Source: Penicillium oxalicum (lineage: Eukaryota > Ascomycota > Eurotiomycetes > Eurotiales > Aspergillaceae). From it: a DNA stretch of 64,000 nucleotides. A program made the position numbers and the translations under genes. The first letter of the stretch is position 1. Every line of letters starts with the position of its first letter. The stretch lies in contig NC_064656.1 in NCBI RefSeq assembly GCF_001723175.1, positions 62,001 to 126,000 on the forward strand, in the 5' to 3' direction. Under the pieces are notes generated by a model. That model searched no databases. It saw nothing but the letters and a program-made list of their open reading frames with translations, and was not told the DNA's origin. Below are positions 20,200 to 36,085 of this stretch, piece by piece.

Positions 20200-23100
20200 G
20201 GTGGTCGCGCGCGGTCGTAAACAGGGTGAGGGATTCCGGGGGAGGATGAGAATTCAGCGGCCAAGGCTAGGGCCGATTCGAATGACGGGTACGTCAACAC
20301 AAGGGCAAAACAAGACGAGCCGGGGCGCACAGGTAGACGGGAGCGACAAGTCGAAGCCACCAGGGCTGGCTGTCGTTATGAGAGAGGCGTGGATGGCCCT
20401 GTTGTGATCAGGGATAAGGTATCTCTGGATGGACAGGATGATGGGGGTGAGAGACTCCGAGTGGAAAGGGAGAAGTCCCGCTGTTGTGGTTCGAGGACGG
20501 GTGGTGGTTCCCTGGTTCACACACAGGGGCGGAGAAAAAGAGTGGAGGGGCACAACTTGGGAGAAACGGTGACCGCTAGGCAGTCAAGTTACTCTTTGTT
20601 CCTGACAAAGAACAGTTTCAACGAGTCACCGACAGATATAGAAAACCGTTGAGGAGACCAACAAGCATCAGACACATGGAGGGTAAAATAGAAGGGGAAA
20701 AAAATTCAAATGGGGGCAAGATATGTCGGAAGGGAGAACACGCGGATCGTCAATGGGATGGCAGACAGGACAGGGTGTGTCCAACCAGCGCGCGATCCTG
20801 TTATTATTTGCTGGAAGGTGCAGGTGGAGGCCGATGGTCTCAGCCTCCGGTATGGACTGCGGTCTGCGATCACGCTGGCAGGTACCACATTTCGTGATTC
20901 GTCTGGCGAGGATTTCAGGGAGTTACCTATCTCAAGGGGGCAAAAGACCAGAAAAAAGGAGACGTCTTCCTGAACCCATTATTAGACTATGATAGATTTT
21001 CTTGTGTGACTACTAAAGGCCTTGATGAATTTGATTCTACTAGGATAGGCAAAAAAAAGGCTATGTTTCATGGCGCTTCTGCTGGTATGGCGATATGTAT
21101 GTGAGGTATGATCGTGTGTAGACTGCAGTGTATACACTGATGCACAAGGGCACCACTACCATTTCCATTGTCGAGGATTCAGGATGACAACGCAGGATAT
21201 GGTAGTACACATGTACACATGTACAGTGCAACTGACGAACCAAAGCTAATGTCACTGACCTGTCGCAGGACACTCATGCGAGCCTGTTTGTCAACGGTCG
21301 CATGGTGTAGAGATCAAGTCCCTGGGCAATGGTCAGGTCACAGTACAGCTGTGGCTCCTGACCAAGCCCCGTCGGACTCGGGATATGGTCATTCTCGAGG
21401 ACAAACTTTGACCATGAATAGATTTGGTCGACGTGGACAGTGGAGAGTGCAGGCAAAAATAGATTTGTCTCTAAGCCCCGGGCGGCTTAGCCTGCGGCGT
21501 CCCATGCGCATCGCCAACGTCAACTACCGCCCAATTGAACCAAGGATCAGGCTGACGGTGATGAGGACCCTACATCAGTCAGGAAGTGTCTTTCATGATT
21601 CAGATCCACGCAAGACGGTCTCTTTGATGCAAGTCAGTCTCCCGCGTGTTTACATTATTTTGGGTGACGTGAGTCAGCCGAGTAGATTTCCATCAACGGA
21701 CTGATTGAATGGCACAGGGCAACCCTGGATATACACAGTGGAGCATCACGTAGATACAGCCACACATCTACCCGAAGCCCGACATCCATGCGCAATAGGA
21801 GTTCCAGTGCACTATCCAAACAAAAGACACCGGGTCAGATACACAAGGCTCAATGAGAAGCAGCTTATGTATCATAATATGATGGAGACTTCTCTACTCC
21901 ACAAGGTGCATGCCTTAAGGTTATCCCTTGGAGATCAGGGGCGATGCATGAGGCGGCAGAATCAACGATCAACGTATAGTTGACTGGATGGCATTTCAGG
22001 GCCCCTACCTAATGTACTTATCAACCTGAATGTTAGTATCGAATACAGTAGTAACACTCTCTGGGCACCCTGATCTGTAAAAGTACACTGTGTTCAATGA
22101 TTTGATTGGATGAGCACCTTTGCAAATGATGGATGGATGCTGGGTTGGATAACTCTATCTGCGCAGGCGGGGGTTCGGGGGTTCTGTCGCGGTGGTTCTC
22201 TTGTAGCCTACCCTCTCTTGCTTCTTGTTGAGAATTTGGCTGTCTTCAAATGATTGACTCCACGGTACAAAATGTTCCAGAGTACTCCATTGTGCTTCAC
22301 TGCCCTAGTTTCAACCTACCACGCTAACCGATGTAGACAATCCGCTACTGATCTCTCAGTGACACTGATGATATACTAGCTGACGGCCTCAACCTTGATA
22401 TGGCTGTTTCCATCAGCCATGTCTAACTTACGATACCCAACACCCTCTTCAGCGCTTCCACAGAAGGGCCCTGTTCCATTCATTCCGCACTTTGCTTTAT
22501 ACTGTCTGCCTTATCGAATGCCTTTTTCTACTACAGTGCCTGGCCCTCCACCTGTCGCGTTTTTGTTTTTCCTTTGGTTCTCCAGATCCTTGGCCGAGTT
22601 ACAGCACTGAGCTGACCCGCTCCGCCCAGTGATTGGACTCCACCGCTGAAACACCGCAACTGTCGGTCGGCGGCGGGCGCAGGTTAAGGCCCAATCAGCG
22701 CGGTTGCTGCAGCGACGATCTTTGGCGCCGAGACAAGGGCGTCTTGCCGCCAGAGATTGTAATAGATGGGTTGGTGGCGTGTTAATGAATATATACGAAG
22801 TATACACGAAGGACCTATACCGGACTGGAGAAAGTTCCATGCCTAGGGTTGAGGAGAGGGTTGGACTTCTCCGGAAAGCCTAGCCGCATCGGTACTCCCA
22901 GGATCCATGTTCCATACACCTCTGGCCGCTAGATGTTTCGGCTGGGAGTGCTCCATTGCCGCGTTCCAAAGATCACCATTTGAAAAAATTCCGCATTCTT
23001 GAGGCTAAGCGGGTATGCTGATGGTGGCATACGACGCGATCGCTGGAATGAATGTTGACTGATTCGACGGGCGGGAGTGTCAACAAGGTCGGATGTAGCG

Positions 23101-23846
23101 AATAGAAGAACTCCTGTGGATTGTGATACCACACGTACCCATTGATGGTCCAAGGTTGCCGCACATGGTATATCCGTGTGCAACAACCAGCACAGTTCCT
23201 TGTTGACCTAACGTTGATACCATCGGCGTTTGCCTGAGCAGCGCCTGAAGACTTGACCATGACCACGCAGTACATCTATTTGATATTTTGATACCGACTG
23301 GTACCACTTAGTTTACCTCTCAGGCTGGACCACTGAATATATCCGCAACCCAGACACCCAATCTCTGTTCCCCCATTCAATCGCACGAGACCTTTCCCGC
23401 GTTGACCCTGTCGATATCCATTTCAAAAGCAGCCCGTCGAGAAGTCCAGCGTATCATGAATACTTGCCTGGAAAGTATATTTTGCTCTCATCTGCATCCT
23501 CCAGTTCCCTTTGTCATTTCCGGCCCTCACAACCCGACTTGCCACATTCTCAAGTGTCTCCGTACTCAATCGATCAATGTCAATTGGTGATCGTCTGATC
23601 GATCGAGAAGAGATCCACATTTTTTGCTGGCTCCATTTGAGCGGCATATCCTTTGATGATCGGTCCATTCACGACTGACAAGCATCTATCATTGATGAGG
23701 TTGCCTTAGCTCGCATTGACGGGGTTGTAGTCCATCCATTTCAAGTATCCCTGGCAGAGAAACCCCCCTGGAAAGACTATCACTCTGGGCCGGAGAATCG
23801 ATAGGCTAGAAATATCGACATGTGGTCTACTACTCCAGACTAGTAA
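20200..23846. other. Gene-poor region upstream of the chitin synthase
   Basis: 3.6 kb. The first part must be the chitin synthase promoter and leader. The rest shows only short frames with no recognisable product and no transposon ends that I can see. Confidence 0.45.
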
Positions 23847-24382
23847 CTAAGCGCTAGATACTAAAGGGCTACGATAGCCAGAAGCAAAGGGTATGTTGAA
23901 AAGCTTCCTTTCAACATCGACGATCTCTGTTACCAGAGCTTTTTCTGGTACTTTGTCGTGTCGAACCAGCGAGTATCCGCACTACCCTCGGACGCATGCT
24001 CCATGATAACATACTCAGTGCCAACACCATTTTCATTTACGGAGGACCACCCGTAGACTTCTGGCACCGGAATGCCCTTCGAGCGAAGAAATGTAAGGGT
24101 TGCGACTTCACTAGCGGTTGCGTACGTCTTCGACACGGATATCTTGTATGGGATCTTGACAATTGCTTTAAATCCATCTTCCATAGTGGCTAGAAGCACG
24201 CGATTGAAACCGCCTTCACTTAGTTTGACAAGTTGCTTGACCTTTCCGTGGCCAACATGCTTTGCGATGGCAGTTTCAAGTGCAGCAACATCAAATCTCA
24301 CATGTTGTTCACGAAGGCGTGCTACTTCATTGTAGAGGAATCGACCGGATGAATATGTGAAGAGGGTATCGTTTGGTACCAA
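23847..24382 (-). pseudogene. Remnant of an AIM9-type APH-fold kinase gene
   Basis: The minus strand encodes an N-terminal fragment of the AIM9/APH-like family: DTLFTYSSGRFLYNE, VKLSEGGFNRVLL, YATASEVATLTFLRSKGIPVP, then EYVIMEHAS. The first reading frame has no ATG at its start (the frame opens at TTG 24382) and stops at 23930 after TKYQKKLW. One base shift later the family reading resumes as TEIVDVERKLFNIPF and runs to a stop at 23847-23849. The catalytic C-lobe with the Brenner motif is missing. A normal family member is around 500 aa. This is a frameshifted, truncated copy, not an active kinase. Further weak similarity toward 23700 could not be confirmed. Confidence 0.75.
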
Positions 24383-27300
24383 GTCTTGGTCCCAAAATCA
24401 GCTTCGTATCGAGGGGATGGTGTTTAGAACTGACCGTTCGACATTAAGCGGGAAGACATGCGGGACCAACTGTCTATAAATACCGTTGCAGGACAAACCA
24501 TCCTAACAGATGGATTGGCTTAGACCTTTTGGCCTAATGGACAAACCAGTGAGCAACGTCACGGTGGGATTTCAATAGCATTGTCTCGCTCCCCACCAAT
24601 CTTACCATCGTCATCTCCCTTCATCTTCTCTCTCGCCCTTGCACAAAGGCACTCCATCTCTCGCATGTAGTACACTATTACACTGCGACAATCAGTGTAA
24701 GTGGTGGACTAAGACTGTTCACCGCACAAAAGCGTGAAACAGACTTGAGACAAACCCCTGGCCTCTGAAAGGCTAAACATCGCTAAAGCCCCGTTGGACT
24801 GGTGCAAGTGGCTTTGCATCCTTCCGCAGAGACTGAAGCATGAATCATATGAAGACCGCTCGGATCAATTCCGTCTCTCGGCACCTTCCAATCGGACTGA
24901 TGGACATGAGTGATTCTGAGATGTAATCGGTTTAAACAGTACAGCCACAAATGTGTATCCCAGGATTGGATGAAAAGGCCAAAGGACTATACTGTATAAT
25001 TCCATATGGATTTCACATACTTTGTACTGGTGCATCGCTGCGTCTAGTAACGGGTAGATCCAGCAAGTCAATCATACTCAATGAGTAGTGCGTACATGGG
25101 TACTCCTCGAAGCATAACCGGAGATTTTCAGCTTTCAGCCTTATCTGTTTGCAGCCTCGGAAAACCAAGGCCATTAGTCGCCTTGATGCCTTATTCCTTA
25201 GTCCTTTCGTTCCAATTCCGTTTTCAGTAGTCCGATTCAGTTGAGACTGTGTGACCTGCCGTCGCCGAGGGTCATATGAAGGGAAGTTGAGCTTTCCCGA
25301 GAAGGCTTCTTGATTGGGTGAAGATACAGGGGAGTCCCTCAGTGGGGCGGTCTTTCTGACGGCAGGCCAATGAACACATCCAGATGGACCAGCCTCGTCA
25401 GCTTTGAGGCAGATGCAGCCAATGAGATTTGGTGGCACTTTGAATCGGCTCAGGTACTGCCGTCCCGTGCCTGGACACCGTTGATCCACCCGCCTTTTGT
25501 ATCTGCCTGCGTGTCCGTCTGGATCTTTTCAGGTCCACCTGCTGCCGAGACATCGTAATGGAAAGTCCTGCCGGATGGAATTGAATGAGTGAGGCTGTAT
25601 GGGCAAGATCGTGGATGTCTTTGTCCTACACTGCATGTATATCATGCTCTCTGAGTCCATTATATTCGACGCTATGATTCCATAGTATCTATGAAGCACT
25701 CGTGGCACTTGAGATGTCCCGTTGGACAAAGAATTACATCTGAAACAGCACCTAGCCCACTTGATTTCCAATGCATCGGGATTCGCTTCGACAAGCAGTC
25801 GGATACAGAATAGATCCAGCTGGACAGAAAAAGAGTTCTGGCTCTGTTTCTGACGGGAGGTTGATTCTCTGATGGGTGATGGAGCCTTGAAGAGGCCGTT
25901 GTTGGGGAATCTGGTCCCTTGTCTCTCTGAAAGGATGCTTGTTCGGCTGAAAGTCACTTGATGATGGACAGGTATGGATGTCTAATCTATCAATCTCAAT
26001 CGAGGGGTGATGTTGCCTCTCTTTCTTTCTGTTTTTCCTGGCCTATGTGTACTGGAACAAGTGAGCCGTTCTCGATGCGTGATGCTTCCGTTGTAGCACA
26101 AGAATTCCTTTTCGCTGCCCCCTTGTACCATCAACCCCGTTCCTCGGGGATGAAGTCTGGACCTTTTCAGGTCCACTGCCCAGCATCGGTATATGCATGT
26201 CACTTCATCTTTGACTGGGGGTGAGGTACCCTGCGTCTCTGGACGTGTCTTTGCCCCGTCCAGATGGACAGATCGAGAGGGTCTAGAACTCGGTCACCGC
26301 CCTGTCAATTTGGCTCTCCCGCACGCTGAGTGGACGGAGTGGGGCGTCTTTCCACGCTCCGTTGAATTGTCCACTCAGCCCATGCTGGCCCTGAGCCACG
26401 GGTGTTTGGTCCTGCCCTGCTGGCCAGCAACCCCTGCTGTCTGCGGTTTGGTTCCATGGCGGGTGTTCCTGGACAAACGAACATTTGTACCTAGTACTCA
26501 GTACATCATTAGATGCTGGAGAACTCTCCTGTACAGGTAAGTAGTAGTAGTCCCGACCTGACTCGGTTGCGGGTCGCTGGTGCAGCATGACATGGAGTCG
26601 CCTTCGCCTCAGGATTGTGTCGCTCGAGCCCATCCTGTGGCGGGTGTGACTGGGAGTTCGGTTGCAGACGTTGTGGTCTTGATGTACTCTGCAAGTACTA
26701 GTACTGTACTCGGTGGGTCACTGAATCTGACAACCTGACCAGCTGCACGATGATGCTCCTGTAAGCCCTTCGTCATCCTCGTCTCGAGGGAGAAATATTG
26801 TACTGTATAGGAGTAGTACAAGGTACCTTTGTAGTACGAGTCTCGCAGCAGGCGGCCACTCAAGTACATCCGACCGCCCTTGCTCTTTGTTCCAGATCTC
26901 ATTTCCCACTTCGTTCAATTTCCCGTGGGATTCCCACTAGGCCCACTAGCGCCAATACACCTCATCCACCCTCGTCCACGCCCATTTCCGCAGTCTCACT
27001 CGTCCCCGGCACGGGGCACCCATCGGATCAACTTTTGTAACTCTCCCTCTTTCACTCTTCCCGCCTTCCCCTCTGCCGCCTCCTCCAACCTCCATCCCAC
27101 TGGGGTCTCAGATTTCCTCCCGTGGACACTACTGTGACGACTTCCCAGCATCCTTCCCACCGTGAAGGACGATGCTGCTGCTATCTCTGTGATCATTCCT
27201 GTCGGCCTTTCTTAGACCTTCCCACACTCGTTTCCGTCGACTTGACCATCGGCAATTCCCTCAGGACCCCATATCCTCAGCGCGATCCATCCTGCTTACG

Positions 27301-27528
27301 ATCTCTCTCACACTTGTTCTCACGACTTGACGCCGTTTGAGTGCACCACTTTCTTTCTTGGTTTTTCAGCTGCTGTTTCTCCTCCTCGACCACCATCTTG
27401 ACCCGCGGGGCCCCGTCATCGTCATCCACTCATTTGCCGCCCGTTGACCGGTCGCGTCCGTCGATCCTCCTGCGCTGCGTTTCTCTTCTCCTCATTCGAT
27501 TTGCCTTTGACGACCCCATTCATTCACC
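24383..27528. other. Gene-poor region and opy2 promoter/leader
   Basis: 3.1 kb without a recognisable gene. Two 22-nt segments near 25517 and 26156 are nearly identical. The last ~600 bp before opy2 are very CT-rich, like a long transcribed leader. Confidence 0.45.
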
Positions 27529-28938
27529 ATGCTGCCCCCTTCGGTTGATCCGTCCTTCTCACCGCGTTGTATGTGGAAATCCAAACCTCATCCACTTCCC
27601 ACGGTCTCTTCGCTGGCACGCAAGCGAGAGAATGGGCTGCCCTTTGAGATCACTGTACACTAACACCAGCACCCTCCCCTCCTTCAAACAGATGATACCT
27701 TTTCCCCTTCTCGCTCGCTCTTCAAACGCTGCGTAACATGCGACACGGTGCCAGCATGTCCGGTCTGCTCGGACGGTCAAACATGTACCATGACGGCGCA
27801 GACTTGCGACTCTTGCTCCATCACCAAATGCGTGTCCATCACCACCAACACCCCGCCACCCTCGAGCAGCACGAATGTGGGTGCGATCGCCGGTGGTGTA
27901 GTGGGAGGTGTCGTCGCACTTGCCATCATTCTCTTCCTCATCTGGTGGTTTGTGGTGCGCAAACGCCGCAATGCTCAGGGATCGGAGGAAGAAAAGGATA
28001 ACAGTGTTTTCAATGCGGCCCGTGAGGCTCGTCAGTCCACCCAGTCGATTGCTTCCACTGTTCTGACGCGCGCCTCCAATGTCATTCAAATCGCCTACAT
28101 TCCGGGGGTCACCAACCGTTCCCCTCCCGACACCCCAAACACCTTGGTGCCCCCGGTGCCGCCTCTGCCCGGTGCGCACCCGGACCAGCACTTCTTCATG
28201 CCCGGCGACCTGCGCGATTCAACCTGGACCACTATGACCGGGCACCAGAGCATGTCGCCCACGCTGCGTAGTAGTGTGGCCACCACCGTTTACCGCAGCG
28301 ATGCAATCGTCAGTGCCACACCGGCACAGCAGATCCAGCGTTCGCGCGCCAATATCGTCAGCGTGCACAATAGCCCTGGAGGGTCCGGGTCCAGCGAAGC
28401 GACTCAACCGACTCCCGTCATGATCACCCCCCGCGATGCTCCCGCCGTCCCCACCATCACGTCCACCCAACTGGCCAAGGCCAGTGCATTCGCCCAGAGT
28501 AACAGCTCGATTGTCGCACGTCAAGTTGTCGCCAAACCCGTCATGGTACGCGGTCCCTCGGTCAAACGGAAGAACGGTTCGCCGAGCAACAGCCCCAAAG
28601 GGGACTCGGAAGCCAAAACCCCTACCCTCGCCGGATCAGACTCGACTGCCTGTTCACGCGACCGTTCAACGTCGACTCTGAATGGCAACACGTCCGAGGA
28701 TGACGATGCTACCAGTGGCAACGATACGCGACCCACCACCTCCTCCAACTCAACCAAGATCACGGTCATCACCCCGCCCGACGAATCTCCTCAGAGTGAA
28801 GGAGGACCCTTCCAAGATCATACCAGTACTGCCAAGAGGCTATCGGCTGTCGATTCCAAACGCAGCTCTCAACATACCGACCGGACCCCACCTCCTCGTG
28901 GGCCGAGTCCCTTCTCAGACGACAATGAGGTCAAATAG
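27529..28938 (+). CDS. opy2: Opy2-like membrane anchor of the HOG osmostress pathway
   Basis: Single-pass plasma-membrane protein that in yeast recruits Ste50 and so Ste11 to the Sho1 branch of the HOG MAP-kinase pathway. Exons are 27529-27568 and 27692-28938 (428 aa); the splice gives MLPPSVDPSFSPRYDTFSPS. The extracellular part has eight cysteines between residues 27 and 60 (CVTC, CPVC, C, C, C, C) in the Opy2 N-terminal pattern. A Gly/Val-rich transmembrane helix spans ~76-103 and is followed by the stop-transfer RKRR. The cytoplasmic tail is Ser/Thr/Pro-rich and disordered, with acidic and basic patches suited to phosphorylation and Ste50 docking. There is no cleaved signal peptide in the classical sense. 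The start was chosen because the splice frame and the context CACCATG agree. Confidence 0.82.
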
Positions 28939-30268
28939 ATCGTAAAGGGTAATCGGGGGTATGATGACGAAATGCAGCGCTTTCTGCGATTCTTGTTATG
29001 AGCCCCGGTTGTCCTGCTGGAGTCTGACCATACGGACTCTGGACCTTTCCTTGTCATGACACCGTCCCATCCTTTCTTTCCCTCCGCCCTACCTTCTATC
29101 AGCCTTCTTTCTTTTCTTTGTATGTATGTTTCTACCCGGGGGGCAAATCTTGTTTGACTCTTGTTCCTTTGGCGTCGGTTTGGCCGTCTGATTGAGTGCT
29201 ATGTACAGCGAGAAAAGCGCTCTAGGTAATGGACCCTCTCTTGAACAGTCTGTGCCCGAGTCCATGATGAACCAACTCTATTTTTTTTTTTGTTTCTTAC
29301 CTCTTCTTAACACAGCCGTTGCATCTGCACGTTTTCAAAGTAAGATCTTCCATGTAGAGAGAAAGCCCAAGTATATATTCGAATGGCAGACCAAGCTGGT
29401 GCGATATCTGACGACGTAGACGCCCACCAAGCAAAAGGATCTTTGAATCTTGCGCCGCTTCAATTGCAGATCATCTCTTGACTCAGTCTCCCCCGACGGT
29501 TTCCCCCCTGCAAACTTTTGCAAGGTGCCCGGCTACTCTCTTAATCCCCGGCTGGACGCAACAGACAGTAGATATGCTTGGCCTCCATTGCCAAAACTCC
29601 CTGGTAACCGAGAACCCTAAGTAATATACGTATTACCCCATGACGATAGTCGGATACTCCCGGTCCTGAATTGTCTCCTAAGTAAAGAATCAATTCCCGC
29701 TAAACTACCCCGAGTACCTTAGAGGGATTGGGTTCTTAATTCCTGGTCCTTGACTGGCAGGGTCCAGTTCCAGTCCCAGCTCCCTGACGAGGAAAAGAAG
29801 ATGCAATCAATTCTGATAAGTTCTTATCGGCTGAGAACGGCTCTGACTCCACTCGCCCATCAGAGACGCAGAATTCCAGGCTCTGAAAACAAACCGGGTC
29901 AATTGTTTCGAGTTAGAATAATCAAGTTGTGGTCGAGCTATAGAGATCCACCGGGGCCCTAATCCAACGACAGATGAAACGCCGGTCGTTGCATTCTTCT
30001 TCTTCTTCTAAAGAAGCACGGGATGTGTTGTTCAAGCAAATCCGTGCATTTGCATCTTGTTGACTGCTATTACATCTTCAAAATACCCAACTCTATATGT
30101 TTAAGAAGGAGAGGAAGGAAGGGATACCCAAGAAGCATATACAAAGATACCGAGCCAGAAGGATCAGAAGTCGACCTGATCAGTCACACGTGGTCACCCA
30201 TTTCACCTTCCGGTCATCCCCCAATGACCTTCCACCCATCATCTTCCCATGTCCCCATACAATCGAGG
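28939..30268. other. Convergent region between opy2 and vps23
   Basis: 1.3 kb between two stop codons. It holds the 3' UTRs and a T-rich run near 29281; no gene was recognised. Confidence 0.5.
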
Positions 30269-32284
30269 TCATACTCCAGCCACACTTTCTTCCAATCCCA
30301 TGCCACGGCCAATTTTGCGGATCAGAGCACGTTTCAAAAATGCCTCTCGCGCTAGACCCCGCGTATGCCGCGACCATGAGTCAACGCCAATCACGCCCCG
30401 GACGAGGGCTGATTGGAGGGCATACAGCGCGTGCTGGAGCCCTTCTTCATCCGCAACAAGATCGTAGAGTTGCTTCCCCACCACCGTGGGCGCAACGAGG
30501 ACCTCGTCGATCGCGGGCAGACCAGACTGCGAGTCTGATTGGCCCACAGTCGCTGACGATGACGCGACGCTGGAAGATTGGCCAGCGGCCGAACGAGCCT
30601 GAGCATCAGCGATCGTCGCATCCGCGCGGTGCAAAGTCTGCTGGAGAATCGAGGTGTTGGACTGCAAGGCTGCGTGTAACGAGTTGAGTGCGGCAACTTC
30701 GCCCTGAAGAGTGGCCATGGCAGCTTGCAGGGAGCGCGATTGCGCAACGAGTGATTGTGCAGCAGAATCCGACTGTGTCGCATGCCTGTTCAGTGTGTCG
30801 GTGAGGGTTTGAGAGACCGCATGGAGCAGAGCGTCTTTCTCTGGATTAGGCGGAATAGGGGGAGCGGGGCCCGTGGGAGCGATCGATGGTAGTTCGACCT
30901 CGAATGGAGAGGTGAGGAGATCTGGAGTCTCTTTGCTTGCGGCTGGGTCAACTGCGAGTGAATTTTGATATGCGGCGGGCGGATGAGTGGGAGCCCGAGA
31001 CACTGGAGCCGGGAGTCCTTGCTGTTGTGCTTGAGGGTGGACTTGAGGTGTCGGCTGCTGACTAGTCGCTGGCTGGTAACCAGGGACCTGCCTTGAATAT
31101 GCCGCGGAAGGTGGAGCTTGAGTCTGCGGTGGATGCTGAGGAAATTGGTTCGAGACTGGCGGACGAGGTGAATATGGGATGCCTGGGGACATGTTGACCC
31201 CGGCACCTCCAGGATAGGGTGCAGGAATGGGCTGCACGGGGTGTTGTCCTTGGCCGTATTGCTGCGGCAAGCGATTCCCAAAGTGCGATGCGCCCACCTG
31301 ACCGACTGGTGAAGTCCACGAAGCTTCGTCTCCCTTGGGGGGCAAAGGAGGCAATGGAGGCGGAGATTGATATCGATCTGCTCTCGGCGCTGGCGTCGGC
31401 GCCGACTGAACTCCTGGCGGGCTAGCACCAGGTTTTGGAGGTAACTGTGGGGGCCGATCGGACGCTCGACTCGGGCTTTGAGCATACGCCGGACTCTGAG
31501 GTTGACCAGTGGAATACCCTGGACTCATTGGCATCGGCGGCACTGGAGGTGGTGTTGGATGCGACGTGTGTGGCGACTGCCCCGAAGGAGGCGCAGGCTG
31601 CTTATATCGAACCGGGGGCTCCTTAGCAAACACCTCTTTGAGGACGGAAAGTAGGTCGCAAATATTCGATCTCTGTAGCAGACATGAGCGCAAAGATCAG
31701 CCAATCTCACGATATATAGCAGCTGAAAAAAGCAAGCTCACTCACGTCCCAGGATTCCGACCAGTGAGCCAGATAGTGATGGTAGACCCGTCCCTCCAGA
31801 GTCACATGTTGTCCCACGCGAATTGCCATGTCCTGAGTCGGCGTCACGTACACCATCGGGGGATCTCGAGGATATGTATTCGGAATCCACAGTGCGACAG
31901 GAAATCGGTAGATGGTACCACGAAAGGAGACGGGGACTGTGCCGACCACATGAAGAAGGAGCGCGGAGAAGCCATTCTCATAAGCTGGGAGATCAATCGG
32001 AGTCAGCACGACAGCAGCCAGCGATGCCAAAGTATTGTACTTACTGTAAACGTCCGTTCGGGGCGAAAGCGAAGGATACTGGGCCAGAGCATTGGCGACA
32101 TCTTGGTACGTCCGATTGGGATCATGGTAGGTCTGCTTGGGATCGTAGTGGTCCTGCAGGGTGGTGGGGTGAGGAGGAGGTTAGCTCGTGAGTGTCATAC
32201 AGGATGTCTTTTCCTTTAGGGGGTGATTCCTACTTTACTGAGGACCGAATACAGCCATGTCAGCGTACGCTGCGGAACGGCCAT
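30269..32284 (-). CDS. vps23: ESCRT-I subunit Vps23/TSG101
   Basis: Vps23 binds ubiquitinated cargo and recruits ESCRT-I to endosomes for multivesicular body sorting; in Aspergillus it also serves ambient pH signalling. Exons: 32234-32284, 32045-32153, 31746-31984 and 30269-31672 (600 aa). The N-terminal ~150 residues are the UEV domain (YENGFSALLLHVVGTVPVSF, VALWIPNTYPRDPPMVYV, GRVYHHYLAHWSESW), which resembles an E2 without the active-site Cys. A long Pro/Gln-rich linker covers ~160-400, a coiled coil ~420-500, and the steadiness box ends the protein (QLYDLVADEEGLQHALYAL). Exon 2 has a second in-frame acceptor 21 nt downstream, at 32132, that would give 593 aa and remove a repeat-like DP-x-x-TY unit. 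Confidence 0.9.
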
Positions 32285-32874
32285 GTCGGACAAACGTGAG
32301 GTCGCCAGCGAGGAAGAACCTGATCAAACCATTGCGCGCGTTGGAGTGTGCTCCGCACTCAGTTGAAGTTCCCCGCAGGCGCTCTTGGCGTCGGTCGCTG
32401 ATGTCAACATCAGACTTTCTCCGAACGCGCCACCAACACAAACACGGAGACATCAACCGTTGGAGTCGTCACAAACAATACAATCGCAGCGGAATTTCTG
32501 CCTTTGTCTTCATTACACCGGACATATGAATACTGGTAGAGCCGGTAATATGTATGATATTGATGAGAGTCATATGGTCGCGTCAGACGAGAGACCAAAT
32601 ATTATCACGAGCGACCCGGAGGCACTTGTCTGTGGTACTACCTATCATTGCCTTACAGCGCCTTGATTGTAATCGAGGCAAAGGTAAAAGTTTTTTTTAA
32701 ACTGGAGATGTATTCATCTTCCGATACCTGTGCGTAGTAAAGAAAGCCAGCTCTAATGTAAGGATTTCACGTCGTCATGCGTATTCAATCATCTCTATAG
32801 GCCAAGTCTATAACGCCACCATGCAGAACATCTAATCAATGTACAAAACAAAAAAACGAATCCCCCACGCGCTT
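32285..32874. other. Spacer between the OYE gene 3' end and the vps23 promoter
   Basis: 590 bp between two minus-strand genes. No gene is seen. Confidence 0.55.

Positions 32875-36085
<3,211 letters not shown>

Noticed and set aside
24513..24540. CTTAGACCTTTTGGCC resembling part of U2 snRNA
   Set aside because: Only a short match in the wrong order; no branch-recognition or Sm-site context. It is an imperfect inverted repeat.
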